Assembly (NCBI GenBank): GCA_046349435.1
Contig: JAXMCI010000011.1
Coordinates: 124,001 to 188,000, forward strand
Length of the DNA: 64,000 nucleotides
From: JAXMCI01 sp046349435
GTDB taxonomy: Bacteria; Pseudomonadota; Alphaproteobacteria; Dongiales; Dongiaceae
Direction of reading: 5' to 3'
The notes under the pieces are model-generated. The model worked only from the letters and a program-made list of their open reading frames with translations. It did not search any database and was not told the DNA's origin. This document shows positions 33,960-42,877 of the stretch, in pieces. Every line of letters starts with the position of its first letter. Within the stretch, counting starts at the first letter, position 1. Position numbers and translations under genes: made by a program.

Positions 33960-35050
33960 GCGGCGCCCTTCGTGCCGGCGAGCAGCGCGATCACCGCCTG
34001 CGGCGTCACCTGGCCGATGGTGCGGCCCTCGCCGTCGGTCACCGCGAAGGGCGCGTTCGCCGCCACGATGTCGGCGGCGAAGCTCGCCACCTTGGCGTCG
34101 GCGGCGACCCGGCCGGCATGGCTCGCGACGGTGGCCGGCCCCATCAGCCGGCCGGCCGAGATCACCTTGGCGCGCTGCACGTCGCGGGTGAACTCGGCGA
34201 CGTAGCCGGTCGCCGGATTGGTCACCAGCTCCTCGGGCGTGCCGACCTGGATGATCTCGCCGTCCTTCATGATGGCGATGCGGTCGGCGAGCCGGATCGC
34301 CTCGTCGAAATCGTGGGTGATGAAGACGATGGTCTTGTGCAGCACGCTCTGCAGCCGCATCAGCTCGGCCTGCATCTCGCGGCGGATCAGCGGGTCGAGC
34401 GCCGAGAAGGGCTCGTCGAGGAACCAGATCTGCGGCTTCACCGCCAGGCTGCGCGCGATGCCGACGCGCTGCTGCTGGCCGCCGGAGAGCTGGCGCGGCA
34501 GGGAGTGCTCGCGGCCGGCCAGCCCGACCAGCTCGATCACCTCGCGGGCGCGCGCCTCGCGCTCGGCCCGCCCCACGCCCTGCACGGCCAGCGGGAAGGC
34601 GACGTTGGCCAGCACCGAGAGGTGCGGCAGCAGCGCGAAATGCTGGAACACCATGCCCATGCGGTGGCGGCGGATCTCGATCAGCTCGCGCTCGCTCGCC
34701 TTGAGCAGGTCCTTGCCCTCGAGCATGACCGCGCCGGCGGTCGGCTCGACCAGCCGCGACAGGCAGCGCACCAGGGTCGACTTCCCCGAGCCCGACAGCC
34801 CCATGATGATGAAGGTCTCGCCCTCGGCGACCTCGAGCGAGGCGTCGCGCACCGCGGCGACCAGCCCCTCGGCGGCGAGCTGCTCGGCGGCGGGGTGCGG
34901 GCCGAGGCGCTGCAGCGCCGCGGTCGCGTCCTTGCCGAACAGCTTCCACACGCCGCTGCAGGAGAGCATCACCGGCCGGGCCGCTTCCGGGCGCGGCGCA
35001 GCCACCGGGCGGGGCGGCTCGACGGCGGCGATTCGGGGGCGCGGGGTCAT
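33956..35050 (-). CDS. Glycine betaine-type ABC transporter ATPase (ProV/OpuAA-like)
   Basis: The 364-residue ATPase shows Walker A GLSGSGKS at about residue 83, VFQHFALLPHLSV, signature LSGGQQQR and IWFLDEPFSALD. The N-terminal extension with LFGKDATAALQRL is typical of ProV-like subunits. The C-terminus after residue 270 resembles a degenerate CBS-type region (IGQVTPQAVIALL), which in OpuA senses ionic strength. It lies between the binding-protein and permease genes of the same operon, overlapping the latter. Confidence 0.9.
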   Translation of the reverse strand: MTPRPRIAAVEPPRPVAAPRPEAARPVMLSCSGVWKLFGKDATAALQRLGPHPAAEQLAAEGLVAAVRDASLEVAEGETFIIMGLSGSGKSTLVRCLSRLVEPTAGAVMLEGKDLLKASERELIEIRRHRMGMVFQHFALLPHLSVLANVAFPLAVQGVGRAEREARAREVIELVGLAGREHSLPRQLSGGQQQRVGIARSLAVKPQIWFLDEPFSALDPLIRREMQAELMRLQSVLHKTIVFITHDFDEAIRLADRIAIMKDGEIIQVGTPEELVTNPATGYVAEFTRDVQRAKVISAGRLMGPATVASHAGRVAADAKVASFAADIVAANAPFAVTDGEGRTIGQVTPQAVIALLAGTKGAA

Positions 35051-35083
35051 GGCGTCCGCATCAGGGGTCCGTTGGAATCGAGA

Positions 35084-35107
35084 GCGGGCGGGATCGCTCC
35101 CGCCCGC
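35084..35107 (-). promoter_or_regulatory. Strong intercistronic hairpin between binding-protein and ATPase genes
   Basis: A perfect 10-bp stem GCGGGCGGGA/TCCCGCCCGC with a TCGC loop lies 12 bases after the stop of the betaine-binding-protein gene and upstream of the ATPase gene. It parallels the hairpin at 24861 and probably keeps the binding protein in excess over the membrane parts. Confidence 0.6.
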
Positions 35108-35119
35108 GGCCTGCGACGG

Positions 35120-36067
35120 CTACTTCGCCCAGGCTTCCCAGGTCGACTTGTTGGCGTCGATCCAGGCATTGGCGACGTCGTCGATCGACTTGCCTTCGAG
35201 ATCGACCTCGCCGCTCATCTTGTTCAGCTGGTCGGTGGGAATGGTGTAGTTCTTCGCCACCTTGTAGGCCTCCGGCCACTTGTCCTTCATGCCGGCCCAG
35301 CTGTACTTCCAGATCTCGCCATGCGGCTTGCCGCAGGTGTAGAGCTTCTTGGCGTAGCAGTCCGGCGTGTATTCCGGGAACTGCACCCACTCGCCCTGGT
35401 ACTTCGCGGTCGCCCAGTGCGGCGAGTAGATCCACAGCATGATCGGCGCCTTGCGCTGATAGGCCGAGTCGAGCTCGGCGAACATCGCGGCGTCGGTCCC
35501 GGCATGGACCACCTCGAAGGGCAGGCCCAGCGCCTTCACCCGCTCGTCGTCATAGCCCTCCCAGGTCACCGGCCCGCCGAGATAGCGGCCCTTGGGCGCC
35601 GTGTCGGCGGTCGAGAAGGCCTTGGCGCAGTCCGGGTTCTTCAGCGCCTCCCAGTTGGGCAGGCCCGGGCACTTCTCCTTCATGTAGAGGGGATACCACC
35701 ACTCCTCCTTGGCCTTCGGGCCGAGCGCGCCCAGCCGCTCGGTCTGGTGCGTCGCGTCCGAGGCCTTCATCGCCTCGCCGGCGGTGGTGTCCCAGAACTC
35801 CATGCCGACCGTCAGGTCGCCGTTGGTCAGCCCGGTGGTCAGGCTGGAGAGATAGTCGGCGGTCGGATACTCGACCTTGTATCCCAGCTTCTCCAGGATG
35901 CCGCCCAGGATCTTCGCGTTGATGTTGACGCTGGTCCAGTCGAACAGCGCGATCTTGACCGGGTCCTTCGACTCCGGCACGGCGGCGCCGGCCGGCGCGG
36001 TCAGCAGGGCCCCGGCCAGGATGGTTCCCGCCGCGGCCAGCAAGCAGCTGCGCAATCTCACTCGCAT
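35120..36067 (-). CDS. Glycine betaine-type ABC substrate-binding protein (ProX/OpuAC family)
   Basis: The 315-residue protein has a signal peptide (MRVRLRSCLLAAAGTILAG through APAGAA) and a type II binding fold with VKIALFDWTSVNINAKILGG, VGMEFWDTT and APIMLWIYSPHW. Aromatic residues in these segments resemble the cage that binds quaternary amines. Four cysteines (KCPG, PDCAK, PDCYA, TCGK) suggest periplasmic disulfides. ATG 36067 has GGGAGAGG upstream. It is the first gene of the operon that ends with the flavoprotein dehydrogenase, so the ligand is probably an N-methylated amine that the cell degrades. Confidence 0.88.
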   Translation of the reverse strand: MRVRLRSCLLAAAGTILAGALLTAPAGAAVPESKDPVKIALFDWTSVNINAKILGGILEKLGYKVEYPTADYLSSLTTGLTNGDLTVGMEFWDTTAGEAMKASDATHQTERLGALGPKAKEEWWYPLYMKEKCPGLPNWEALKNPDCAKAFSTADTAPKGRYLGGPVTWEGYDDERVKALGLPFEVVHAGTDAAMFAELDSAYQRKAPIMLWIYSPHWATAKYQGEWVQFPEYTPDCYAKKLYTCGKPHGEIWKYSWAGMKDKWPEAYKVAKNYTIPTDQLNKMSGEVDLEGKSIDDVANAWIDANKSTWEAWAK

Positions 36068-36266
36068 GAACGCCTCTCCCTTCTCGTGACTGACCCTGTC
36101 CGCCTCGGCCCCGGTCGTCTTCGGACGCCCATCGGCCAATGCAGGCCTTGACCCAGCATCAAACGGCGATTGCAGGGCGGTTTCAAGGGGAAAGCGGAAA
36201 AAGCCACATGCTCCCACAGATTCTGTGGCAACCTGATGCGAACTGCCGTCCCGGGGGAGGCGGGCC
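36068..36266. promoter_or_regulatory. Divergent region between betaine operon and DeoR gene, with a candidate operator
   Basis: The 199-base gap separates the minus-strand importer operon from the plus-strand DeoR gene and should contain both promoters. A near-perfect palindrome CCACAGATTCTGTGG (36214-36228, 7-bp arms) lies about 38 bases before the DeoR start and is the best operator candidate. No confident -35/-10 pair could be placed. Confidence 0.45.
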
Positions 36267-37025
36267 ATGCAGCAGCAGCAGCGGGAATCGGCCATCCTCG
36301 CCGCCGTCACGCGCCGCGGCCAGTGCAGCGTGCTCGACCTGGCGGACGAGCTCGGCGTCTCCGACGAGACGGTGCGCCGCGACCTCAAGCGGCTGCAGGC
36401 GGCCGGGCTGGTGCGCAAGGTCCATGGCGGCGTCACCCAGGCCGAGCCCAATGGCGAGGCGCGCTTCCGGCTGCGCCTGGAGGAGGAGGCCGACGCCAAG
36501 CGGGCGATCGCGCGCCGCGCCGCCGCCGAGGTGCGCGACGGCGACTCGCTGATGCTCGACACCGGCACCTCGACGCTCTACGTCGCCCGCGCCCTGCTCG
36601 ACCGCCGCAACCTGCGCGTCGTCACCAACTGCGTCGACATCGCCCGGCTGCTGATGGCGCGCCCCGGCAACCAGGTCTTCATGGCCGGCGGCGAGCTGCG
36701 CGCCGACGACGGCGCCGCGCTCGGCCCCTCGGCCGCCGCTTTCGTCGAGCAGTTTCGCGTCCGCCTCGCCTTCCTCTCGATCGCGGCCATCGACCTGGAG
36801 GACGGGCTGATGGACTACGAGCTGGCCGAGGCCGAGTTCTCCCGCGTCGTGATGCGCCGCGCCGAGCGCACCGTCGTCGTCGCCGACCACTCCAAGTTCG
36901 GCCGCCGCGCGCTGGTCTCGGTCTGCGGCCTGAGCGCGGTCCAGGCGATCATCACCGACCGCCCGCTCGCGCCGGCGTTCGCCGCGCGGCTGCAGCATGC
37001 CGAGGTGATGGTGGCGGAGGGTTGA
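36267..37025 (+). CDS. DeoR/GlpR family transcriptional regulator
   Basis: The 252-residue repressor has an N-terminal winged helix (about residues 5-57, SVLDLADELGVSDETVRRDL) and a C-terminal DeoR sensor domain (about 75-230, with MLDTGTSTLYVARALL and VVVADHSKFGRRA). Members usually bind phosphorylated sugars or similar phosphorylated metabolites. It diverges from the betaine-type operon and neighbours two kinase genes, so a phosphorylated intermediate could be its effector (inference). GGGGGAGG precedes the ATG. Confidence 0.9.
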   Translation: MQQQQRESAILAAVTRRGQCSVLDLADELGVSDETVRRDLKRLQAAGLVRKVHGGVTQAEPNGEARFRLRLEEEADAKRAIARRAAAEVRDGDSLMLDTGTSTLYVARALLDRRNLRVVTNCVDIARLLMARPGNQVFMAGGELRADDGAALGPSAAAFVEQFRVRLAFLSIAAIDLEDGLMDYELAEAEFSRVVMRRAERTVVVADHSKFGRRALVSVCGLSAVQAIITDRPLAPAFAARLQHAEVMVAEG

Positions 37026-37041
37026 CCGGCGCCCCGCGGGC

Positions 37042-38382
37042 TCATCGCCCGGCCGCCGCGCGGGGCCGCAGGTCCGCCTCGATCTGCTCGAGGCTGCGGC
37101 CCTTGGTCTCGCGGACCAGCCGCCAGGTGAAGACATAGGCGGCCACGGTCAGCAGGGCGTAGAGCAGGAAGGTCGCCGGCCGGCCGAGACCGTCGATCAT
37201 CGCGAGGAAGCTCACCGTGACGAGCAGGTTGAAGCCCCAGTTGGCGATCGTGGCGGCCCCCATGCCGCGGCCGCGCACCCGCAGCGGGAAGATCTCGGCG
37301 ATCAGCAGCCAGAAGACCGGCCCCAGCCCGATGGCGAAGAACCCGACATAGCAGGCGAGGCCGAGGGCGGTGATCCAGCCGAGCGCCGCCGAGGCGCCGA
37401 GGGCGAAGCCGAGCCCGAGGACGGCCAGGCAGGCCGCCATGCCGAGCAGGCCGGTCAGGAGCAGCGCCCGGCGCCCGGCCCGGTCGATCAGGCGGATCGC
37501 CACCAGGGTCATCGCGACGTTGACCACGCCGATGCCCGCGGTCGCCAGGATCGCCGCCGACGCCGAGGAGAGGCCGGCCGACTCGAAGATGGTCGGCGCG
37601 AAGTAGATGACCGTGTTGATGCCGGTGACCTGCTGGAAGATGGCGAGGCCGACCCCGACGACGAGGGGGCCGCGAACCGCCGGCGTCAGCAGCTCCCGCC
37701 AGCCGGGCCGGGCGCTCTCCGCGCTGAGATCCATGCGCAGCTCGCGCAGCTCGGCTTCGATGTCCGCGCCGCCCCTGAGCCGCCGGAGCGCCGCCTTGGC
37801 CTCCTCCAGCCGGCCGTGCCCGGCCAGCCACCGCGGCGATTCCGGGGTCAGCAGCATGCCGATCGCGAGCACCGCCCCGGGGACGGCGCCGAGCCCCAGC
37901 ATCCAGCGCCACTGGCCGCCGCCGGCCAGCAGGTAGTCGACGAGATAGGCGACAAGGATGCCGCAGGTGATGGCGAGCTGGTTGAGCGAGACCAGCGCGC
38001 CGCGGTTGCGGGCCGGCGCCGTCTCCGCGAGATAGAGCGGCGTCAGCATCGAGGCCACGCCGATGGCGACGCCGACGATGACGCGCCCCGCCAGCAGCAG
38101 GCTCAGCGCCGGCGCCAGCGCGGCGACGACCGAGCCGACCACGAAGATCAGCCCGGTGCCGAGGATGACGCGGCGGCGGCCGAAGCGGTCGGCCAGCCCG
38201 CCGGCCAGCGCCGCGCCGGCGGTGGCGCCGGCCAGCGCGATCCCGGCAACCCATCCCTCGGCCACCGGGGAGAGATGGAACTCGGTCCGGATGAACAGCA
38301 GCGCGCCGGAGATGACGGCGGTGTCGTAGCCGAACAGCAATCCGCCGAGCGCGGCGATCCCGGCGATCAGCGAGCCCGGCAT
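37042..38382 (-). CDS. MFS sugar porter family transporter
   Basis: The 446-residue carrier has twelve membrane segments and sugar-porter signatures: LADRFGRRRVI after helix 2, PESPRWLAGHGR before the central loop, QQVTGINTVIYFAPTIF in helix 7, and FWLLIAEIFPLRVRGRG near helix 10. ATG 38382 is chosen because the first helix begins a few residues later. It likely imports a sugar or polyol by proton symport. It is convergent with the DeoR gene. Confidence 0.88.
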   Translation of the reverse strand: MPGSLIAGIAALGGLLFGYDTAVISGALLFIRTEFHLSPVAEGWVAGIALAGATAGAALAGGLADRFGRRRVILGTGLIFVVGSVVAALAPALSLLLAGRVIVGVAIGVASMLTPLYLAETAPARNRGALVSLNQLAITCGILVAYLVDYLLAGGGQWRWMLGLGAVPGAVLAIGMLLTPESPRWLAGHGRLEEAKAALRRLRGGADIEAELRELRMDLSAESARPGWRELLTPAVRGPLVVGVGLAIFQQVTGINTVIYFAPTIFESAGLSSASAAILATAGIGVVNVAMTLVAIRLIDRAGRRALLLTGLLGMAACLAVLGLGFALGASAALGWITALGLACYVGFFAIGLGPVFWLLIAEIFPLRVRGRGMGAATIANWGFNLLVTVSFLAMIDGLGRPATFLLYALLTVAAYVFTWRLVRETKGRSLEQIEADLRPRAAAGR

Positions 38383-38457
38383 TTGCCTACCCACGGGGAT
38401 GCTAAGCACGGTGTCGCCGGTCGTGACACGAATTCTCCACCGCCTACGCTCTCTCTT

Positions 38458-38529
38458 GTCATTGCCGGGCTTGACCCGGCAATCCATGGCTGCCGCAAGC
38501 TGGATGCCCGGGTCAAGCCCGGGCATGAC
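38458..38529. repeat. Palindromic extragenic element, copy B
   Basis: Two 9-bp hairpins: ATTGCCGGG/CCCGGCAAT (38461-38469 with 38475-38483) around CTTGA, and ATGCCCGGG/CCCGGGCAT (38504-38512 with 38518-38526) around TCAAG, flanked by GTC and GAC. It is almost identical to the element at 27703 except for the compact right loop. It lies between the sugar porter and the aldolase gene. Confidence 0.8.
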
Positions 38530-38579
38530 AAAAAGGGGAATGGCCGGTGCAGGATGTGTCCCGACCAACGGATCCCTGC

Positions 38580-39455
38580 TTAGGTGCGCCGCACCGCCGC
38601 GTACGCCGCCTCCACCTTCGCCATCTGGTCGGGGTTGAGCGGCGGAACAGGCCGGCGGCATTGGCCGACCGGGCGGCCCGAGAGGTTGCTCGCGGCCTTG
38701 GCGACGGGATTGAACGGCTCTTCCCACAGCAGCATGCTGAGGGGACGCAAGCGGGGCCAGAGCGCCGCGGCCTCGGCGACCTTGCCGGCGCGGACCAGGT
38801 CGTAGAGCTGCACCAGCTCGGCGGCCAGCGCATTGCCGGAGCCGCTGAAGAGCCCGGGAGCGCCGGCGAGCAGGCTGTAGAGATTGAGGTAGTCGCAGCC
38901 GTTGAAGACCGCCGCGCCCTGCGCCACCAGCTGCTCGATGCGCAGCATGTTCGCGGTGCTGTCCTTGATGTAGGCGACGGTGTCGATCTCGGACAGCCGC
39001 GCGAAGACCGCCGGGGTGATGTCGAAACCGGTGAAGACGGGGATGTTGTAGACCATGATCGGCGTCGTCACGGCCCTGGCGATCTGCTCGTAGTGCCAGC
39101 GCACGCCGTCCTCTCCCGGCCCCTCGAAGAACGGCGGCAGGATGAGCAGCGCGTCGGCGCCGACGCCGGCGGCGTGCTTCGCGTTCTCGATGCCGTCCTC
39201 GGTCCGCAGGCTCGAGGTCTGCACGACGAGCCTGGCGCGGCCGTCGATGCGCTTCGCCGCCACCTCGGCGATCCGCCGCTTCTCCGCCTCGGTCAGGAAG
39301 GGAAACTCGCCGGTGCCGCCATTGACCGCGATGATGTGCACCTTCGCCTCGAGCATCGAATCGAGGTGCGCCTCCAGCGCCCTGACGTCGAGCGACGCGC
39401 CATCGTCCTTGAACGGTGTGCAGATGGGGACGCAGACGCCCTTGAGCTCGCTCAT
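38580..39455 (-). CDS. Dihydrodipicolinate synthase/N-acetylneuraminate lyase family protein
   Basis: The 291-residue class I aldolase has the family pattern VPICTPFKDDG at the start, NGGTGEFPFLT near residue 47, the catalytic Tyr in MVYNIPVFTG and the Schiff-base Lys in VAYIKDST. Such enzymes cleave or form pyruvate-linked carbon bonds; the GGTGE motif replaces the GTTGE of true DapA, so a catabolic aldolase/dehydratase is more likely than lysine synthesis. AAGGA precedes the ATG. It starts the stretch of genes leading out of the kinase-flavoprotein cluster. Confidence 0.87.
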   Translation of the reverse strand: MSELKGVCVPICTPFKDDGASLDVRALEAHLDSMLEAKVHIIAVNGGTGEFPFLTEAEKRRIAEVAAKRIDGRARLVVQTSSLRTEDGIENAKHAAGVGADALLILPPFFEGPGEDGVRWHYEQIARAVTTPIMVYNIPVFTGFDITPAVFARLSEIDTVAYIKDSTANMLRIEQLVAQGAAVFNGCDYLNLYSLLAGAPGLFSGSGNALAAELVQLYDLVRAGKVAEAAALWPRLRPLSMLLWEEPFNPVAKAASNLSGRPVGQCRRPVPPLNPDQMAKVEAAYAAVRRT

Positions 39456-39496
39456 GATCGGATCCTTCTCGTTACAGGCAACCAACGTCGGCGCCG

Positions 39497-40423
39497 CTAC
39501 CCCGCCCGAACCGCCGCGAGATGCCGGCCGAACGCCGCGCTCGCCATCAGCGCCTGGCAGCGCTCGAAGCGGTTCACCGCATAGGCCCAGAAATCCTCGA
39601 CCGGGTTCTCGTTGACCACCTGGATGACGCCCCACAGCGTCCACAGCAGGTCGCACATCGCCTTGTACATGACCATCCGCCCGACCTGGTCGGCGGGCGG
39701 GCGGCCGGCGAAGTAGGCGGCGAGCAGCGCCTCGTCCTGGGCCGGGCCGAAGCCCGCCTCCACCGAGACGTCGCCGAGGTCCCACATCGGGTCGTTGTTG
39801 CCGGAATACTCCCAGTCGACGATCCAGATGCGCTCGCCGGTGTCGAGGAAGTTCTCGGCCAGCGGGTCGCAATGGCACGGCACCACAGGCGCCGGATGCA
39901 GGGCCAGCGCGGCGCGCACCGCCTCCGCCTCCCGCTGCACCCGGTCGTAGCCCTCGGGGATGCGCGCCTTCTTCTCGCGGAGATATGCCAGGTACTCGTC
40001 CATCTTGGCGAACAGCTCGAACCGGTTGGCGAAGCTCCTGCCGCAGCGATGGATCCGACCGAAGGCCTCGGCCGCGCGGGCCACCGCGCCGAGGTCGCGG
40101 AAGCGCTCGGCATTCATCGTCGCCGCGCCCGGGATGTAGCGGGCGAGCTGCAGCCCGTCGCTCTCGTCGAAGAAGACGACCTCCGCATTGACCCTGGCCG
40201 CGGCGGCGATGCGGGCATTGGCCGCCTCGACGCGGCGGTCGATATAGGCCTCGGTGCCGGCGCCGGGGATGCGCCGCACGAAGCTCTCGCCGCCGGCGTC
40301 GACGCGCCAGTTCTGGTTGGTCAGACCGCCCAGCCGCTCCGCCGCGAGCGTCGCGGGATCGCGGCCGGCCAGCGCCGGGATGCGGCGCAGCGCCGCCGCC
40401 AGCTCCTCGCTCATGCCGCCCAT
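39497..40423 (-). CDS. Choline kinase-like phosphotransferase, copy 1
   Basis: The 308-residue kinase belongs to the aminoglycoside/choline kinase fold. A small N-lobe (LGGLTNQNWRV, then FVRRIPG) is followed by the catalytic HCDPLAENFL and the metal-binding IVDWEYSGNNDPMWDLGD, both close to choline/ethanolamine kinases such as LicA. The gene follows the flavoprotein by 5 bases, so the two are cotranscribed; I use the upstream ATG at 40423, with a second in-frame ATG at 40414. The phosphorylated substrate is unknown, but choline-like amino alcohols fit the motif (inference). Confidence 0.85.
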   Translation of the reverse strand: MGGMSEELAAALRRIPALAGRDPATLAAERLGGLTNQNWRVDAGGESFVRRIPGAGTEAYIDRRVEAANARIAAAARVNAEVVFFDESDGLQLARYIPGAATMNAERFRDLGAVARAAEAFGRIHRCGRSFANRFELFAKMDEYLAYLREKKARIPEGYDRVQREAEAVRAALALHPAPVVPCHCDPLAENFLDTGERIWIVDWEYSGNNDPMWDLGDVSVEAGFGPAQDEALLAAYFAGRPPADQVGRMVMYKAMCDLLWTLWGVIQVVNENPVEDFWAYAVNRFERCQALMASAAFGRHLAAVRAG

Positions 40424-40428
40424 GCGCG

Positions 40429-42846
40429 TCAACCCTTCAACCTGATGTTGCCGGGATCGTAGAGCGCGCGGTCGTGGCGCGTCGCCGGCACCACCGCCCC
40501 ATAGGCCTCGACGGCGAAGCCCTGCCGTCCCATCAGCTCGCTCGGCAGGTAGCCGTAGACGATCGGCTTGCCGACCGTGTGGCCGTAATTGCCGGAGCTG
40601 GTCACGCCCACCACCTCGCCGTCGAGCAGGATCGCCTCGCCCCCGACCACCGGCGCCCACGCCTCGAGCGCGAGCATGGCGAGCCGCCGGGCCGGCCCGG
40701 CCTGCTTGACCCGGAGCAGCGCCTCGCGGCCGATGAACTCGCCCTTGCCGAGCGCGACGCGGAAGCCCAGCCCCGCCTCGTAGGGGTTGTAGTCGGGGGT
40801 GATGTCGCTGCTCCAGTAGAGATAGCCCTTCTCCATGCGCAGCGTGTCGATGGCGCGGTAGCCGACATCGGCGATGCCGAACGGCTCGCCGGCCAGCCGC
40901 AGCGTCTCGTAGACATGGGCGGCGTACTCGGTCGGGACATGCAGCTCCCAGCCGAGCTCGCCGACATAGCCCATGCGGATGGCGCGCACCGGGGCGGCGC
41001 CGAGCGTGATCTCGCGCGCCTGCGCGAAGGGGAAGGACGCGTTGTCGACCGGCTCCTCGACGACCCGCTCCAGCACGTCGCGGGCGCGCGGGCCGCAGAG
41101 GTTGATCACCGCGCGGGCCGAGGTGACGTCCTCCATCGCCACCGCGCCGTCCTCCGGCAGGTGGCTCTCGATCCAGTGCCGGTCGTGCACCCCGAAGGCG
41201 CTGCCGGTGACGATGTAGAAGCGCTCCGGCGCCACCCGCGTGACGGTGAGGTCGGCCTCGATGCCGCCGCGCTCGTTGCAGAGCTGCGTGTAGATCGCGC
41301 TGCCCACCGGTTTGTCGAGGTCGGCGGCGGCGAGAAGCTGCAGGGCGGCGAGCGCGCCCCGGCCATGCAGCTCGAACTTCGAGAAGGAGGTCTGGTCGAT
41401 CAGCGCGACGCGCTCGCGCACCGCGCGGTGCTCGGCGCCGACGGCCTCGAACCAGTTCGGCTTGTCGAAGGACGGCCGGTCGACCGGCTCGGTGCCGGGC
41501 GGGGCGAACCAGTTCGGCCGTTCCCAGCCGGCGCGCGAGCCGAACACCGCGCCCCTGGCCTTCAGCGTCTCGTGCAGCGGGCTGCGCCGGATGCCGCGCG
41601 CGCTGAGATGCTCCTGGCGCGGCCAGGCCATGGCGTAGTGCTTGCCGTAGAGCTCGACGGCCCGCGGATACATGAAGCGCCGGGTGTTGTGGTGGAAGCC
41701 GAAGCGGCGCACGTCGAGCGGCCAGAGGTCGAGGCTCGGCCGTCCCTCGACGATCCACTCCGCCATCATCTGGCCGGCGCCGCCGCCCGCCGCGATGCCG
41801 TAGAGGAAGCCCGCCGCGACATAGGCGTTCTCGAGCTCGGGGCTCTTGCCCATGATGAAGTCGCTGTCGGCGGAGTAGGGGATCGGCCCGTTCACCAGCT
41901 GGCGGACGCCGACCGTGTCGATCACCGGCGTGCGCTTGGCGGCGAGCCGGGCCAGCGGCTCGAAGCGGTCGAAATTGCCGGGCAGCAGCTCCTGCGCGAA
42001 GGAGCGCGGGATGCCGCGCTCGGCGAAGGGCAGGGTGTCGTCCTCGTAGCCGCCGACCAGCAGCCCGCGCACCTCCGGCTTGTAGTAGACGAGGTGGTCG
42101 GGGTCGCGCATGGTCGGCATGCCCTTGGGCATGCCGGGGATCGGCTCGGTGACGAGATACTGGTGCTCGACGGCGAGCGAGGGCACGCGTGCGCCCATCA
42201 GCTGGCCGATCTCGCGGCCCCACATGCCGCCGCAATTGACCACGATCTCGCAGCCGATGCGCTGCCCGTCCTCGGTCAGCACCGCGGTCACCCGCCGGCC
42301 GCGGCGCTCGACGCCGCTGACCCGGGCGCCCTCGACGATGCGCGCGCCCTGCTGGCGGGCGCCGCGGGCCAGCGCCTGGGTGACGCTGCTCGGGTCGATA
42401 TAGCCGTCGCCGGGCAGGAAGGCGGCGGCGACCACGTCCTCCAGGCTCATGATCGGGAACAGCTCCTGCGCCTCGCGCGGCGTCAGGATGCTCATGTCGA
42501 GGCCGAAGCTCTTCGCCATGGTGGCGGCGCGCTTCAGCTCCATCAGCCGCGCCGGCGAGCAGGCCAGCCGCAAGCTGCCGACCTTCTTCCAGTCGACCGC
42601 CTGGCCGGTCTCCGCCTCGAGCCGGTCGTAGAGCGCCACGCTCCGCTGCAGCATGCGCGTCGTGTTGCGCGAGGAGCGCAGCTGGCCGACCAGGCCGGCG
42701 GCGTGCCAGGTGGCGCCGTGCGTCAGCCCGCTCTTCTCCAGGATGACGACGTCGCGCCGTCCCATGCGGGTCAGGTGGTAGGCGATGCTGCAGCCGATGA
42801 TGCCGCCGCCGATGATGACGATCTCCGCCCGGTCGATGCCGGCCAT
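40429..42846 (-). CDS. FAD-dependent N-methyl amine dehydrogenase with GcvT domain, copy 2
   Basis: The 805-residue protein parallels the one at 29539: dinucleotide motif IIGGGIIG at residues 11-18, putative covalent-FAD His48 in GATWHAAGLVGQLRSS, DAO domain, then a GcvT folate-binding region (GYVGELGWELHVP, MEKGYLYWSSDI). It differs enough from copy 1 to have another substrate. It lies between two choline-kinase-like genes on the same strand with gaps of 5 and 31 bases, a tight kinase-dehydrogenase-kinase operon. Confidence 0.9.
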   Translation of the reverse strand: MAGIDRAEIVIIGGGIIGCSIAYHLTRMGRRDVVILEKSGLTHGATWHAAGLVGQLRSSRNTTRMLQRSVALYDRLEAETGQAVDWKKVGSLRLACSPARLMELKRAATMAKSFGLDMSILTPREAQELFPIMSLEDVVAAAFLPGDGYIDPSSVTQALARGARQQGARIVEGARVSGVERRGRRVTAVLTEDGQRIGCEIVVNCGGMWGREIGQLMGARVPSLAVEHQYLVTEPIPGMPKGMPTMRDPDHLVYYKPEVRGLLVGGYEDDTLPFAERGIPRSFAQELLPGNFDRFEPLARLAAKRTPVIDTVGVRQLVNGPIPYSADSDFIMGKSPELENAYVAAGFLYGIAAGGGAGQMMAEWIVEGRPSLDLWPLDVRRFGFHHNTRRFMYPRAVELYGKHYAMAWPRQEHLSARGIRRSPLHETLKARGAVFGSRAGWERPNWFAPPGTEPVDRPSFDKPNWFEAVGAEHRAVRERVALIDQTSFSKFELHGRGALAALQLLAAADLDKPVGSAIYTQLCNERGGIEADLTVTRVAPERFYIVTGSAFGVHDRHWIESHLPEDGAVAMEDVTSARAVINLCGPRARDVLERVVEEPVDNASFPFAQAREITLGAAPVRAIRMGYVGELGWELHVPTEYAAHVYETLRLAGEPFGIADVGYRAIDTLRMEKGYLYWSSDITPDYNPYEAGLGFRVALGKGEFIGREALLRVKQAGPARRLAMLALEAWAPVVGGEAILLDGEVVGVTSSGNYGHTVGKPIVYGYLPSELMGRQGFAVEAYGAVVPATRHDRALYDPGNIRLKG

Positions 42847-42877
42847 GCTCCCCGGTCTCCTCAGGTTCGTTGGTTGC

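Noticed and set aside
31983..34949. Apparent 988-codon permease
   Set aside because: The first third is the ATPase gene read in a wrong frame; the true permease begins at GTG 33959, overlapping the ATPase stop.
36148..36162. FNR-like site TTGAC-N5-ATCAA upstream of the betaine operon
   Set aside because: The half-sites are 5 bases apart instead of 4, so an FNR-type dimer would not fit.
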